A stretch of DNA of 24,871 nucleotides from CAZIBG01 sp964536985 (GTDB lineage: Bacteria > Patescibacteriota > Saccharimonadia > Saccharimonadales > AWTP1-31). The DNA lies in the NCBI GenBank assembly GCA_964536985.1, contig CAZIBG010000016.1, positions 1 through 24,871 on the forward strand, given 5' to 3'. The position numbers were made by a program, and so were the translations under genes. Shown one piece after another: positions 6,698 through 15,324 of this stretch (positions are counted from its first letter, which is position 1; each line of letters starts with the position of its first letter). Below the pieces are notes generated by a model. It did no database searches and was not told where the DNA came from. It worked only from the letters and a program-made list of their open reading frames with translations.

Positions 6698-7359
6698 TAG
6701 CGGATTAGAATGTTGCGACGGGCGTTGTCGACTCTTCCGCCGCGCAACTGGTTTGGTACAAGGTTAACGAGTCCTGGCTTAACAACGCTAGCCGATGCGG
6801 TACCGCTGGCCACAAGACCAAGTTCGTATAGACGCTTAAGAACAGCACTGCGCTGAGTGTTAACGGTATGCTTACCGCTAATAACAATGTAATCTTCGTT
6901 TTTAGGATTCTGCATTTCCTGGATTACCATCTGGAAAGATTCACGGGTGTGAGGAGCGGCATATTTGTCGTCCAGCTTGCGTCGGTCTCGGTGAGCAAGT
7001 CGAGCGTAGGCGCTATCGCTGTCTATCTGTAGCCAGATCATGATTGGTTCGGCCTTACTGCGTCGGGCAATATTGCGTAGTTCTCGACGTTCAGAAAGCT
7101 TAATGGCGTTGGCATCAAAGATGACGCTCATGCCAGCACTAAGGAATTCCTCGGTCATGTACAGCATTAGGTGCTTAACAATTTCGTTTTCTTCGTTGTC
7201 ATAACGAGGCTCTTCGAAAAGCTCGCCACGGATACGGTCGCCATGGACATGAGCTGCTTGGAGTGTCTCGCTTAGATCACGTGCAAAGTGCGTCTTTCCG
7301 GCACCGGGATATCCGTACAACATTACTAGAATGGGTTTAGTGGGAGTTACCTTGCTCAT
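6697..7359 (-). CDS. P-loop kinase of the AAA_33 / polynucleotide-kinase-like group
   Basis: A 220-residue protein with Walker A GYPGAGKTHFA near residue 16. A lid and base-binding region include VHGDRIRGELF and SVIFDANAIKLSERRELRNIA (the D-A-N strand is typical of zeta-toxin and PNK-like kinases), followed by IWLQIDSDSAYARLAHRDRRK. The C-terminal ~50 residues are Val/Arg-rich and not part of the kinase fold. The family phosphorylates small molecules, nucleic acid ends or UDP-sugars; substrate here unknown. No antitoxin-like gene is beside it, so a zeta toxin role is unlikely. It is the first gene of a two-gene unit with the YgjP-like peptidase. Confidence 0.8.
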   Translation of the reverse strand: MSKVTPTKPILVMLYGYPGAGKTHFARDLSETLQAAHVHGDRIRGELFEEPRYDNEENEIVKHLMLYMTEEFLSAGMSVIFDANAIKLSERRELRNIARRSKAEPIMIWLQIDSDSAYARLAHRDRRKLDDKYAAPHTRESFQMVIQEMQNPKNEDYIVISGKHTVNTQRSAVLKRLYELGLVASGTASASVVKPGLVNLVPNQLRGGRVDNARRNILIR

Positions 7360-7446
7360 AGATTCACTTATTGTATAACAAATACTATAAGTAGAAAAAT
7401 TTGCATTCCATATAACGCAATTATTAAGTTAATATATCTTGTACTT

Positions 7447-7476
7447 TTAGGCACAAATCTGGTTTGGCTGTATAAT
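7447..7476 (+). promoter_or_regulatory. Promoter giving a probable leaderless GH6 mRNA
   Basis: A perfect TATAAT (7471-7476) lies 7 nt before the GTG at 7484, with a weak -35 (TTAGGC, 7447-7452, 18-bp spacer). Transcription would begin at or next to the start codon, and no Shine-Dalgarno is present. Confidence 0.55.
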
Positions 7477-7483
7477 ATGCTAA

Positions 7484-8596
7484 GTGAAAACGTATAAAAT
7501 TACGACAAAAAAGACTAAATCCAAGAACAAACATTATTTGAGAAATAGAAAACTCAATAATATGATTGGCTTCTTTAATTTTAAATATTTAATAACTTTA
7601 TTGCTGTTTACCATATCACTTATACTGATCGCTTCATACGATGAGCCAATTGCCATAAATAACAAGCCTGGAATACCTGTATTACATAATGATTCAGTAG
7701 TTGATGAACTATTAAAACCCAAAGATACTAAGGATAAATCCAAGGATAAAATAGTAGTAGGACAAAGAAAGCTATTCGTAGACCCAGATAGTTCAGCTTT
7801 TATTGCATTAAGAAAGGCAAATAATAAGGACAAAAATAAGTTATCAATACTTGCTAATACTCCGACCGGAATATGGCAATCTGCAAGTTCCGATATTAAT
7901 ACTTTCTCAACAAAGATTAATCAAGCTAGAAAGAACAATCAAATTCCGATTGTTGTTCTGTATGCAGTACCAAACATAGGTTGCGGAAATTCTGGTAAGT
8001 CGTCAGTGGAAACATATTTACAATGGCTAAAGCAGAGGGCAAAAGTTCTTGATGGTACAGAATCAATTGTGATTTTAGAACCAGATTCGGTAGCAATGTA
8101 TTACTGTTTAAATTCTACACAGTTAGCAACCCGTAAATCTGCTCTCAACTCTGCCATCAGTGAACTTTCAAAGACAGATGCAAAAATATATGTCGATGCT
8201 GGCCATTCCTCATGGCAAGGTGTGGATAAGATGGTAAGTAATCTTAACACCTTAAATATGGGCTTGGCTGACGGAATTAGTGTAAATGTATCGAATTTTC
8301 AAACTAACTCGAGTTCTGAAGAATATGTTCTATCGATTCTAGATAGGCTAAAAAATGATAAGTTAACAGGTGTCATCGATACTAGTAGAAATGGAAATGG
8401 GCCAAAAGATGGTCAGTGGTGTAATCCTTTAGGACGTAAGATTGGTACAAAGTCGGTCCTGAATGGTAATAGTAGAATTGCCGGCTACTTATGGATAAAA
8501 GTACCTGGAGAGTCTGATGGAAGTGGCAATGATTGCAATAATGGCACTAAAGAAGGCACTTTTTGGCAAGATTATGCTCTAGATTTAGTACCATAA
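7484..8596 (+). CDS. Membrane-anchored GH6 family glucanase
   Basis: A 370-residue GH6 protein (endoglucanase/cellobiohydrolase family, inverting, beta-1,4-glucan). A basic N-terminus is followed by one membrane anchor (about 33-52) and a linker rich in Lys/Asp, so the enzyme faces outward. GH6 marks in order: VVLYAVPNIGCGNSG (164-170 region), ILEPDSVA with the general acid Asp201, IYVDAGHSSW, NVSNFQT, IDTSRNGNGPKDGQWCNP, and YLWIKVPGESDG with the proposed base Asp345. The Asp of the canonical R-D-C motif is Gly166, which should weaken catalysis. The start is GTG 7484 by promoter position; ATG 7562 (residue 27) is an alternative. It opens the AT-rich glycan block. Confidence 0.92.
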   Translation: MKTYKITTKKTKSKNKHYLRNRKLNNMIGFFNFKYLITLLLFTISLILIASYDEPIAINNKPGIPVLHNDSVVDELLKPKDTKDKSKDKIVVGQRKLFVDPDSSAFIALRKANNKDKNKLSILANTPTGIWQSASSDINTFSTKINQARKNNQIPIVVLYAVPNIGCGNSGKSSVETYLQWLKQRAKVLDGTESIVILEPDSVAMYYCLNSTQLATRKSALNSAISELSKTDAKIYVDAGHSSWQGVDKMVSNLNTLNMGLADGISVNVSNFQTNSSSEEYVLSILDRLKNDKLTGVIDTSRNGNGPKDGQWCNPLGRKIGTKSVLNGNSRIAGYLWIKVPGESDGSGNDCNNGTKEGTFWQDYALDLVP

Positions 8597-8670
8597 GTTT
8601 TTAGGGATAGTTTTTAGAATTCAACTTATACAGTATTAGAGACCTTCGGATTGAATGTAACTAATCAATT

Positions 8671-8698
8671 ACTTAAAAGATTAACCTTTAAGTTTTTT
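8671..8698 (+). terminator. Weak terminator after the GH6 gene
   Basis: ACTTAAA (8671-8677) and TTTAAGT (8687-8693) form a 7-bp AT-rich stem followed by a run of T (8693-8698). It overlaps the 3' end of the convergent FAD gene. The stem is weak. Confidence 0.45.
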
Positions 8699-10015
8699 GT
8701 GAATGAGTTTTGCCGCAGTCTCACCATCTCGGACTGCATAGTTGGTGCCACGATCTTGTGGGAAGATCTGCGAAAAGTTTGATAGATATACGTTTTCAAT
8801 TGGCGTCTTAATACCTGTTAGTTTGTCATCCTGATAACCAACATCGACTATATGTTGAGCATTTCGGAATTTAAAAACATGAGACTCGTCTATTAATTTT
8901 GTATCAAAATCTGGGAATAGATCTTTAAGACCCTTAAACCATTTCTTACGTATCTGGTCTTCTGACTGAGCCATTATGGGGTTGTCGTGAGTTACGTAAT
9001 CGCCAATATAATAGACATGATTGCCGTCATACGGCTTGGTGTTCTTGGTGAGTGCTGTCAGACTTAAGGCTACGAGGAATGGAGCATCTTTGTCTTGAAA
9101 CTGATGCCAATAATAGTCGCTAATTGCTTGTGGAGTAGATATTACCATCAGCACTGCATCAAGGTAGTCGATACTGGTAAGTTTATTTATATATTCAGTT
9201 GGAACTGATTTTTCAGTTTCAATTTGCTTAGCAAATATGTAGCTCGGTACTGTTGAGATGACTGAATCATAGGTTACTTCTTGGCCATTTGCCTTTAATA
9301 CTACCTTGCCTTTATCGGCCGAATTTATACTTTGAACTGGAGTCTCTGTATGAATACCAGCTTTGAGTTTCTTGAGATCAGCAACTAGTGCTTCGGTAAC
9401 TGAATTAAAACCACCGTCATAGTATCCAAGGCGTTCGAATTTCTCGCCAGCTTTCTTGGCATCCTGCCTTTGTTTGATTCTTCCCCATAGCCATGCCATG
9501 GTAACTTGGTCGTAGTATTTATCGAATTTTCCAAAAAGTAGTGGTTCCCAAAGCGCACTTGTAACTTTTCTTCCGTTGTACTTATTTAGCCAATCCATTG
9601 CAGCAATTCTTGAAAGCGGCTCCCATTTTTTGACCCTCTCAAGATATAGAGAAATGAAACCGGTTCTAATTTTCCCAATAAAACTAATTCCTGGGTATTT
9701 GAGTAAATCCAATGGTGTCATAAATGGGTATAGTTTACCTTTATAGAAAGAGCCTATTGAGCTTCTATGAAAATTCAATTTATTATCAATTCTAAGCTCT
9801 TTGCTTAGCTTGATAATATATTTGTCAGTTGGATATAAGAAGTGATACGCCCGTTCCAGGTGAGCGCCATTCTTCAGAGTAAAACCGGCGACTAATCCAC
9901 CGAGTTCTTTTTGGGCTTCATAAATATCTACTTTATATCCCAATAAAGCCAGTCTTCTTGCAGCAACTAATCCTGTGAATCCACCTCCAATTATAGCTAT
10001 CTTTTTCTTTGCCAT
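8681..10015 (-). CDS. FAD/NAD(P)-dependent oxidoreductase (protoporphyrinogen-oxidase-like amine oxidase family)
   Basis: A 444-residue flavoprotein. The N-terminal dinucleotide-binding fold is IAIIGGGFTGLVAARRLALL, followed by DIYEAQKELGGLVAGF, the classic amine-oxidase-family FAD contact. The C-terminal FAD segment is IENVYLSNFSQIFPQDRGTNYAVRDG. There is no membrane segment. Members of this group are frequent in polysaccharide clusters, where their substrate is mostly unproven; modification of a lipid-linked sugar or polyprenol is conceivable. AGGAG lies 5 nt before the ATG. It follows the GtrA-like gene by 10 nt, so the two form an operon divergent from the sugar-transferase genes. Confidence 0.85.
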   Translation of the reverse strand: MAKKKIAIIGGGFTGLVAARRLALLGYKVDIYEAQKELGGLVAGFTLKNGAHLERAYHFLYPTDKYIIKLSKELRIDNKLNFHRSSIGSFYKGKLYPFMTPLDLLKYPGISFIGKIRTGFISLYLERVKKWEPLSRIAAMDWLNKYNGRKVTSALWEPLLFGKFDKYYDQVTMAWLWGRIKQRQDAKKAGEKFERLGYYDGGFNSVTEALVADLKKLKAGIHTETPVQSINSADKGKVVLKANGQEVTYDSVISTVPSYIFAKQIETEKSVPTEYINKLTSIDYLDAVLMVISTPQAISDYYWHQFQDKDAPFLVALSLTALTKNTKPYDGNHVYYIGDYVTHDNPIMAQSEDQIRKKWFKGLKDLFPDFDTKLIDESHVFKFRNAQHIVDVGYQDDKLTGIKTPIENVYLSNFSQIFPQDRGTNYAVRDGETAAKLIHKKLKG

Positions 10016-10024
10016 TTGGTCTCC

Positions 10025-10471
10025 TTATTTGAATGCAACGAACTTATTAAGTAAAAATTGAGTTGCAGCGACTATAACAGTAGCAATTAATTTTACAAAC
10101 TTATCATTAAGCCCGATTATGTTAAACCCTATAAAAACCAGACTTGCTCCTAGAATAGTCCCAAAACCATTGATTGATGCATATGCTAGAAATCGTTTTT
10201 TAAGATTATCTTTTTTCTGAAAAGTAAAATGTGCATTAAGTGGAAATGTTAGAGTGGCGGCTGATGCAGCAGACAGAAAACTAGCTAATGACGGAGTTAT
10301 ATCTAGCGCATCCCTGAAAACTAAAAATAAAGCTAAATCAATCGAAATTCCAACAAGACCTACCCACGTATAGGACAAAGTTTCTCGCACATTAAAATGT
10401 GCAGCCGTACTTATTAATTTATCTTTAATGATGGTTCTCTCAAGTGTATTAGTTTCTACTATTGTTGACAA
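10025..10471 (-). CDS. GtrA-like membrane protein (polyprenol-phosphate-sugar flippase family)
   Basis: About 148 residues with four membrane spans: WVGLVGISIDLALFLVF, SLASFLSAASAATLTFPLNA, the GFGTILGASLVFIGF span, and LIATVIVAATQFLLNKFVAF. The N-A-H-F-T-F-Q motif after span 2 and the final N-K-F-V-A-F are typical GtrA features. GtrA proteins are thought to move undecaprenyl-phosphate sugars across the membrane. The partner that would make the lipid-linked sugar (DPM1-like) starts 57 bp away on the other strand. Start uncertain: the frame opens with TTG at 10471, but the promoter -10 ends there, so an in-frame start downstream, such as the GTG at residue 28, is more likely. Confidence 0.85.
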   Translation of the reverse strand: MSTIVETNTLERTIIKDKLISTAAHFNVRETLSYTWVGLVGISIDLALFLVFRDALDITPSLASFLSAASAATLTFPLNAHFTFQKKDNLKKRFLAYASINGFGTILGASLVFIGFNIIGLNDKFVKLIATVIVAATQFLLNKFVAFK

Positions 10472-10499
10472 CTATACTATCTTGCTGTATAAAAATCAA
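10471..10499 (-). promoter_or_regulatory. Promoter of the GtrA-FAD operon
   Basis: TTGATT (10494-10499), a 17-bp spacer and TATAGT (10471-10476) on the minus strand. The expected transcription start lies inside the open frame, past its first TTG, which argues against the longest start. Confidence 0.5.
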
Positions 10500-10527
10500 T
10501 TAGAATCTTATAAACCTTTGGAGTAAT

Positions 10528-11274
10528 TTGAAAACGTTAAATAAAAGCGCTTGGCTTGTTATGCCAACTTATCAAGAGGCTGACAATATTGTCGACATTT
10601 TGAGTAAAGTGTCTCAAGTTAAAGATACTTTAACTGATGTGAATCTTTATGCAGTAGTAGTTGATAGTTCATCCCCTGACGGCACTGCGAAATTAGCAGA
10701 AGATTTTATAGACAGCAATGGCCTTAGATCTTCTATAAAGGTTATTGAAGAAAGTAGGAGGGGGCTTGGCCGGGCGTATGATACTGGATTCCAGTACGCT
10801 ATAAAACAGGGTGCAGACATACTGATACAAATGGACTCTGACCTTTCTCATGACCCTTCAGAGATACCTGAACTAATAGATAGTATTGTTAATGGTGCAG
10901 ATATGGCAATTGGTTCTCGTTATGTTCCTGGAGGATATATCCCTGGAGAATGGCCTGTAATTCGAGTTATTAATAGTCGTGTAGCTCGTTTTACAGCCAG
11001 AAATATAGGGGGCATTACCCGAGAAGTAAATGATCCGACTGCAGGATTCCGGGCTATTCGTTCAAACGTTATTACTGACCTTGATTTTAAGGCTGGGGCT
11101 GCAAGTGGTTATGTCATTCAGGTTAAGCTTGTAGATAAGGCGGCGAAAGCTGGATATATTATCAAAGAAATACCAATATCATTCGCAGATCGTCAATTTG
11201 GTTCTTCAAAGATACGAACAAAAGATATAAGGCAGTTTGTATGGTTCTGTATAAAGCTTCGAGTACAAAAATAG
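10528..11274 (+). CDS. Polyprenol-phosphate mannose/hexose synthase, DPM1-like GT2
   Basis: A 248-residue soluble GT2 of the Dpm1 group, which transfers a hexose from a nucleotide sugar to polyprenyl phosphate at the inner membrane face. Motifs: AWLVMPTYQEADNI, VVDSSSPDGT (the usual VVDDSSPDGT with one Asp changed to Ser), GLGRAYDTGFQYA, QMDSDLSHDP with the metal-binding D-S-D, GSRYVPGG and DPTAGFRA. There is no C-terminal membrane pair, so export of the lipid-sugar needs a separate flippase, consistent with the GtrA-like gene next door. The start is TTG 10528 with GGAG 4 nt upstream. The likely acceptor enzyme is the GT-C protein encoded two genes downstream. Confidence 0.9.
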   Translation: MKTLNKSAWLVMPTYQEADNIVDILSKVSQVKDTLTDVNLYAVVVDSSSPDGTAKLAEDFIDSNGLRSSIKVIEESRRGLGRAYDTGFQYAIKQGADILIQMDSDLSHDPSEIPELIDSIVNGADMAIGSRYVPGGYIPGEWPVIRVINSRVARFTARNIGGITREVNDPTAGFRAIRSNVITDLDFKAGAASGYVIQVKLVDKAAKAGYIIKEIPISFADRQFGSSKIRTKDIRQFVWFCIKLRVQK

Positions 11275-11351
11275 ACCAAAATAATTCTATTTATACTAAT
11301 AATATCCAATTTCGTAATATTTCACGAGAACTGTTAAACTACATATAAATT

Positions 11352-12632
11352 ATGTCAATCATTCTGTACGTATACATTATATTTCTTTGTCTTATGATTG
11401 CTCAGAGCTGCGCAATGCTCTACCTAAATCTATATGTTTGGATGGATGAAGATAGGCTTGCAGATTCTGGCTCTCCAAAAAAAAATCTAAAAGCAAAACA
11501 TACTTTTACAATTATGCTTCCTGCATATCATGAAGAAGCTGTACTTGGTCAAACGATATCCGAAATTAGTAAAATGCGCTACCCTAAGAAACTATTTGAG
11601 ATTCTAGTTATACTCCAACCTAGCGATACGGGAACAATCAATGTAGCTAAACAGGCTATTAAAAAAAATAAACTTAAGAATGCCAAGATTGTTATCGTAG
11701 ACGCTAATCATTTGCCATTAAATAAACCTTATCAAATGAACGTAGCACTAGAGTTGGCCAAGTATGATCATGTAGTAATTTTTGATTCCGAGGATCAAGT
11801 TCATTCCAAGATTCTTGCAATTGCAAATACAATATATCAAGAAAAAGATGTTGATATTATCCAGGCGGGCGTGCAGTTAGTAAATTATTCAGATCGATGG
11901 TTCAGTTCGGCAAATGTTCTAGAATATTTCTTTTGGTTCAAATCAAGAATGCATGCACATATGAAAGCACAGGTTGCTCCGCTAGGCGGTAACACGGTTT
12001 TTTTCAAGACCAAACAACTTCGCGAGATTGGTGGCTGGAACGAAAATTGTTTAACAGAAGATGCAGAGATAGGTTTACGACTTTGTAGCCAGGGGGCTGT
12101 TATGTGCGCTACATATGATGCTGAATTTGTTACCAAGGAAGAGACTCCGCTTACTATTGAACAGTTTATAAAACAAAGAACACGCTGGTGCCAAGGATTC
12201 TTACAAATAATAAGTAATAAAACAATAAAACTTCTACCAACCAGAAAACAACGTATGATAGCCTACTATCTTTTGGGCTTCCCGGTAGCCCAAGCCATAA
12301 TAGTTTTGGCCTCTCCGATAATTGTTGTTTATGGAATATTGGGTAACATGCCTTTGATAATAAGCATTTTAAGTTTCATACCAGTGCTTCTAGTACTAGC
12401 TCTTTTAGCCATGCAAATAGTTGGTCTTTATGAATTCGTCAGAGAACAAAGAATGAAATTTAAGTTTAAGGGATTCTTCTGGTTAGTTTTAGGATTTATA
12501 CCATATCAGTTAATGCTAAGTTATGGCGCACTTAGAGCATGCAAAAGGCATTTTAGTAAGATTACAAACTGGGAAAAGACAACTCATGTTGGAGCACACA
12601 GAAATATCTCAGAGCCAGGTAGAATCTCATGA
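11352..12632 (+). CDS. Processive membrane GT2 (BcsA/XagB-like polysaccharide synthase)
   Basis: 426 residues. One N-terminal span (about 3-28), a cytosolic GT2 domain, then three to four C-terminal spans from about 300. Catalytic set: FTIMLPAYHEEAVL, the nucleotide-sugar D in VIFDSEDQV (134-138), the catalytic-base motif LTEDAEIGL (TED at 225-227) and QRTRW (275-279). Together these define processive synthases such as cellulose, curdlan or hyaluronan synthases and the XagB-type proteins. The S-E-D after the first Asp resembles the D-A-E-D-x-P of XagB-type enzymes rather than the D-A-D of BcsA. There is no PilZ domain, so no c-di-GMP control is evident. The ATGA overlap with the next gene shows tight coupling. 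Confidence 0.9.
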   Translation: MSIILYVYIIFLCLMIAQSCAMLYLNLYVWMDEDRLADSGSPKKNLKAKHTFTIMLPAYHEEAVLGQTISEISKMRYPKKLFEILVILQPSDTGTINVAKQAIKKNKLKNAKIVIVDANHLPLNKPYQMNVALELAKYDHVVIFDSEDQVHSKILAIANTIYQEKDVDIIQAGVQLVNYSDRWFSSANVLEYFFWFKSRMHAHMKAQVAPLGGNTVFFKTKQLREIGGWNENCLTEDAEIGLRLCSQGAVMCATYDAEFVTKEETPLTIEQFIKQRTRWCQGFLQIISNKTIKLLPTRKQRMIAYYLLGFPVAQAIIVLASPIIVVYGILGNMPLIISILSFIPVLLVLALLAMQIVGLYEFVREQRMKFKFKGFFWLVLGFIPYQLMLSYGALRACKRHFSKITNWEKTTHVGAHRNISEPGRIS

Positions 12633-15298
12633 TTAAAAATATAATTAATATATTCGAAACAAATTTAAAGTACATCTATAGTAGGTTGATGCTTCATCCT
12701 GATTTTATAATAGTTTCAATCTTAGTGATTCTAAAGATCATCTCAATGATTATCAATATTGGTGGATATCCTTACATCGAGAACGATGAAGCGACCTATA
12801 CGCTAAGGGCGATGAGCTTCGCTGAAAATGGAAAACTAGATTACTACACTTATTGGTACGACCACGCTCCCGTTGGCTGGATACTGATGAGTCCACTACT
12901 CCTTATTAATAGCTTAGTGGGCCATAGTATTGATGAAATATTACTTTTAAGATTGTTTATGGTAGTCCTGGCGGCTGCTAGTGTCGCATTAACCTATTTT
13001 ATTGGACTTAAATTATTCAAGCGGAGATTGCCATCAATTATAGCTGCAATAGTAATTATATCTAGCCCCCTAGCTGCTTATTATCAAAGACGAGTTCTTT
13101 TAGATAATGTAATGATCTTTGTTGTACTTGCAAGCGTTCTAATATTACTTCATAAACCAAAGAAACTTTCGTCATATGCCATTAGCGGCGCAGTGTTTGG
13201 AGTAGCTATACTCAGTAAGATAAATGCATTTTTCTTGATTCCTGCTATGTGGTTAATGATTTGGCAGCAGCAAGCTCATAAGATTATAAGGAGGCATGCA
13301 GTAGTTTTATGGACAATGTTTATGGGGAGCGTAACTTCTTTGTGGCTTTTGTATGCGGGATTAAAAGGTGAATTATTGCCGTATAATGCCCATCCCGAAA
13401 CCGGAGATTTTGAAAAGATTACCTTAATCGATACATTGAAATTTCAATCTGCTCGTGGTGGAGAGCCAAAATTTCCATGGGATCCAACTAGTAATATTTA
13501 CCCAAATGCAATTGATTGGTTTAATAGGGATAAACTTCTGGTTATCTTATTCTCGATATCATTTATTATTTGTACTCTACTTCTACTTAATAAAGTCCAT
13601 CGTAAAAAATTACTATTCATATGGTTGGTGGTTATCTTATTCTCGATATTTATAATTCGCGGTGGAGTCGTACTGGGCTTTTACTTCTTGCCATTATTAC
13701 CGTTTGGCAGTTTGCTTATTGGATATACTATCACTCAGCTAATAAGAATATTTCCAGTTAAGCGACTAAGAAAATTTGCTTTAATTACTCTAGCTCTTGC
13801 CTTGTTAATTACAAATGCACTACCTTTATACCGACAGTGGGATAAAGACGAGACATCAAATCAACTTAAAGCTGTTCAGTGGATTAGCAATAATGTTAAG
13901 AATAAGGATGCACTGATAATATCTGACAATTATGCCCTTCCCTATCTTATAGAAGATGGTTACAAGAATGTCGATTATCAGTTTAAAGTAGAGTATGATC
14001 CTGAAATTAATGAACGCAAATACAAAGATGATTGGAGAAATGGCGTCTATATTATAGTCAGCCATGAAGTATTACGCCAAATAAAAGAAGGCACCACTCC
14101 ATTTGTTAGGGCCGCATTTGATCATAGCGTAAAGGTGGCAGATTTTACGACCGGTTCATCGAGCTATATCAACACTAGTAAATACATTAGTACTAATGGA
14201 GACTGGGCACAAGTTTATCAGATTAAATCTGACGCCGGTGTTTACTTGCAAGATGCATGGCAGGCTTATAAGCAAACGTACATTCGTTCTTATGGCCAAG
14301 TTGTTAACGATACTAGAAAAAAGACTAAGATAACCACATCGTATAATCAAGCAATTACAATGCAAATGGCTGTTGCCGAAAATGACCAGCCAACTTTTGA
14401 TGGCGTATGGCAATGGGCTAAAGATCATTTCCAAAACAGGACCCAAGATTCACTTCTGTCGAGCGAATGGGTGTCCGATAAGGATGACCAAGGAAAATTG
14501 TTGGATTCAAATACAAATTCTTTGGCCGATGCTCAAACTGCAGTAGGTCTATTGCAGGCATATCAGAAATGGGGAAATATAAAGTATTTAAGTGAGGCTC
14601 AAAATATAATATCTGATATTAAGAAGTTCGAGTTTAGGAAACTTGGAAATAGATATGTGCAGATACCCTTCACGACCCAGAAGGATCTAAGCTCGTACAC
14701 TATTAACCCAAGCTATAGCGATCCATATTCATATAGCATGTTCGAGAAGTTTGACCTTAAGAATAAGGATTTCTGGAACAAAGCTGGTAAAGATTACTAT
14801 AAATTTATTGATACTCTTCAGGAAGATAATAAATTCAGCTTAGTTCCAGACTGGATAACCATGAATTCTAGGGGCGTAGTTGTCGCTTCCCCTCCAAATA
14901 GTGGCTCCGATAGTTATGGTTACGAAGCATTCCGTATATCGCAAACTCTATCCAGAAGCTTCACAATTGCTAATGATAAACGAGCTTTAAAGCCTCTCAA
15001 AAAGCTGGCGACTTTTTACGAGACGCAAATTAATTCAAAGAATGGGGCCACCAATAACCTATTTGCAATCTACGATCTAAAGGCAAAACCAATTGTTAAT
15101 TATGAGGATGTATCTACGAACGTATCTATGCTCTCTGCTTTGCGTATAACTAGCAGTACACAGGTAAATACTCTAGAAAACACAAAGATTGCAGGCCAGT
15201 ATAAAATGGATGGATATTGGGGGCCAGATGCTTTTAATATCAGAAATCAGCAAGCTGCCTGGAAATACTATGATTTATTCTATGACCGAGTTGAGTAG
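12629..15298 (+). CDS. GT-C glycosyltransferase (PMT/ArnT-like) fused to a degenerate GH8 (BcsZ-like) domain
   Basis: 889 residues. The N-terminal ~400 form a GT-C membrane protein with about ten spans. The first external loop carries ENDEATY (51-57) with the D-E pair used by PMT/ArnT enzymes that take sugars from polyprenyl phosphate. A soluble region (about 405-530) follows. Then 535-885 matches GH8 endoglucanases such as BcsZ segment by segment: TTSYNQAITMQMAVAENDQP, LLDSNTNSLADAQTAVGLLQ, INPSYSDPY (692-700), VPDWI (739-743) and DSYGYEAFRIS (761-771). In GH8 the general acid lies in T-S-E-G-Q; here it is Tyr572. The expected S-D-A-D is S-L-A-D, and the Asp of Y-D-A-I-R is Glu766. The domain is thus probably a glucan-binding relic. 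It overlaps the GT2 gene by 4 bp. Confidence 0.85.
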   Translation: MIKNIINIFETNLKYIYSRLMLHPDFIIVSILVILKIISMIINIGGYPYIENDEATYTLRAMSFAENGKLDYYTYWYDHAPVGWILMSPLLLINSLVGHSIDEILLLRLFMVVLAAASVALTYFIGLKLFKRRLPSIIAAIVIISSPLAAYYQRRVLLDNVMIFVVLASVLILLHKPKKLSSYAISGAVFGVAILSKINAFFLIPAMWLMIWQQQAHKIIRRHAVVLWTMFMGSVTSLWLLYAGLKGELLPYNAHPETGDFEKITLIDTLKFQSARGGEPKFPWDPTSNIYPNAIDWFNRDKLLVILFSISFIICTLLLLNKVHRKKLLFIWLVVILFSIFIIRGGVVLGFYFLPLLPFGSLLIGYTITQLIRIFPVKRLRKFALITLALALLITNALPLYRQWDKDETSNQLKAVQWISNNVKNKDALIISDNYALPYLIEDGYKNVDYQFKVEYDPEINERKYKDDWRNGVYIIVSHEVLRQIKEGTTPFVRAAFDHSVKVADFTTGSSSYINTSKYISTNGDWAQVYQIKSDAGVYLQDAWQAYKQTYIRSYGQVVNDTRKKTKITTSYNQAITMQMAVAENDQPTFDGVWQWAKDHFQNRTQDSLLSSEWVSDKDDQGKLLDSNTNSLADAQTAVGLLQAYQKWGNIKYLSEAQNIISDIKKFEFRKLGNRYVQIPFTTQKDLSSYTINPSYSDPYSYSMFEKFDLKNKDFWNKAGKDYYKFIDTLQEDNKFSLVPDWITMNSRGVVVASPPNSGSDSYGYEAFRISQTLSRSFTIANDKRALKPLKKLATFYETQINSKNGATNNLFAIYDLKAKPIVNYEDVSTNVSMLSALRITSSTQVNTLENTKIAGQYKMDGYWGPDAFNIRNQQAAWKYYDLFYDRVE

Positions 15299-15324
15299 TC
15301 CTTTGAGCCGTAATTATTAGTCAT

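Noticed and set aside
6697..7359. Zeta-type toxin
   Set aside because: The P-loop kinase fold fits, but there is no epsilon-like antitoxin and the neighbour is a metallopeptidase.
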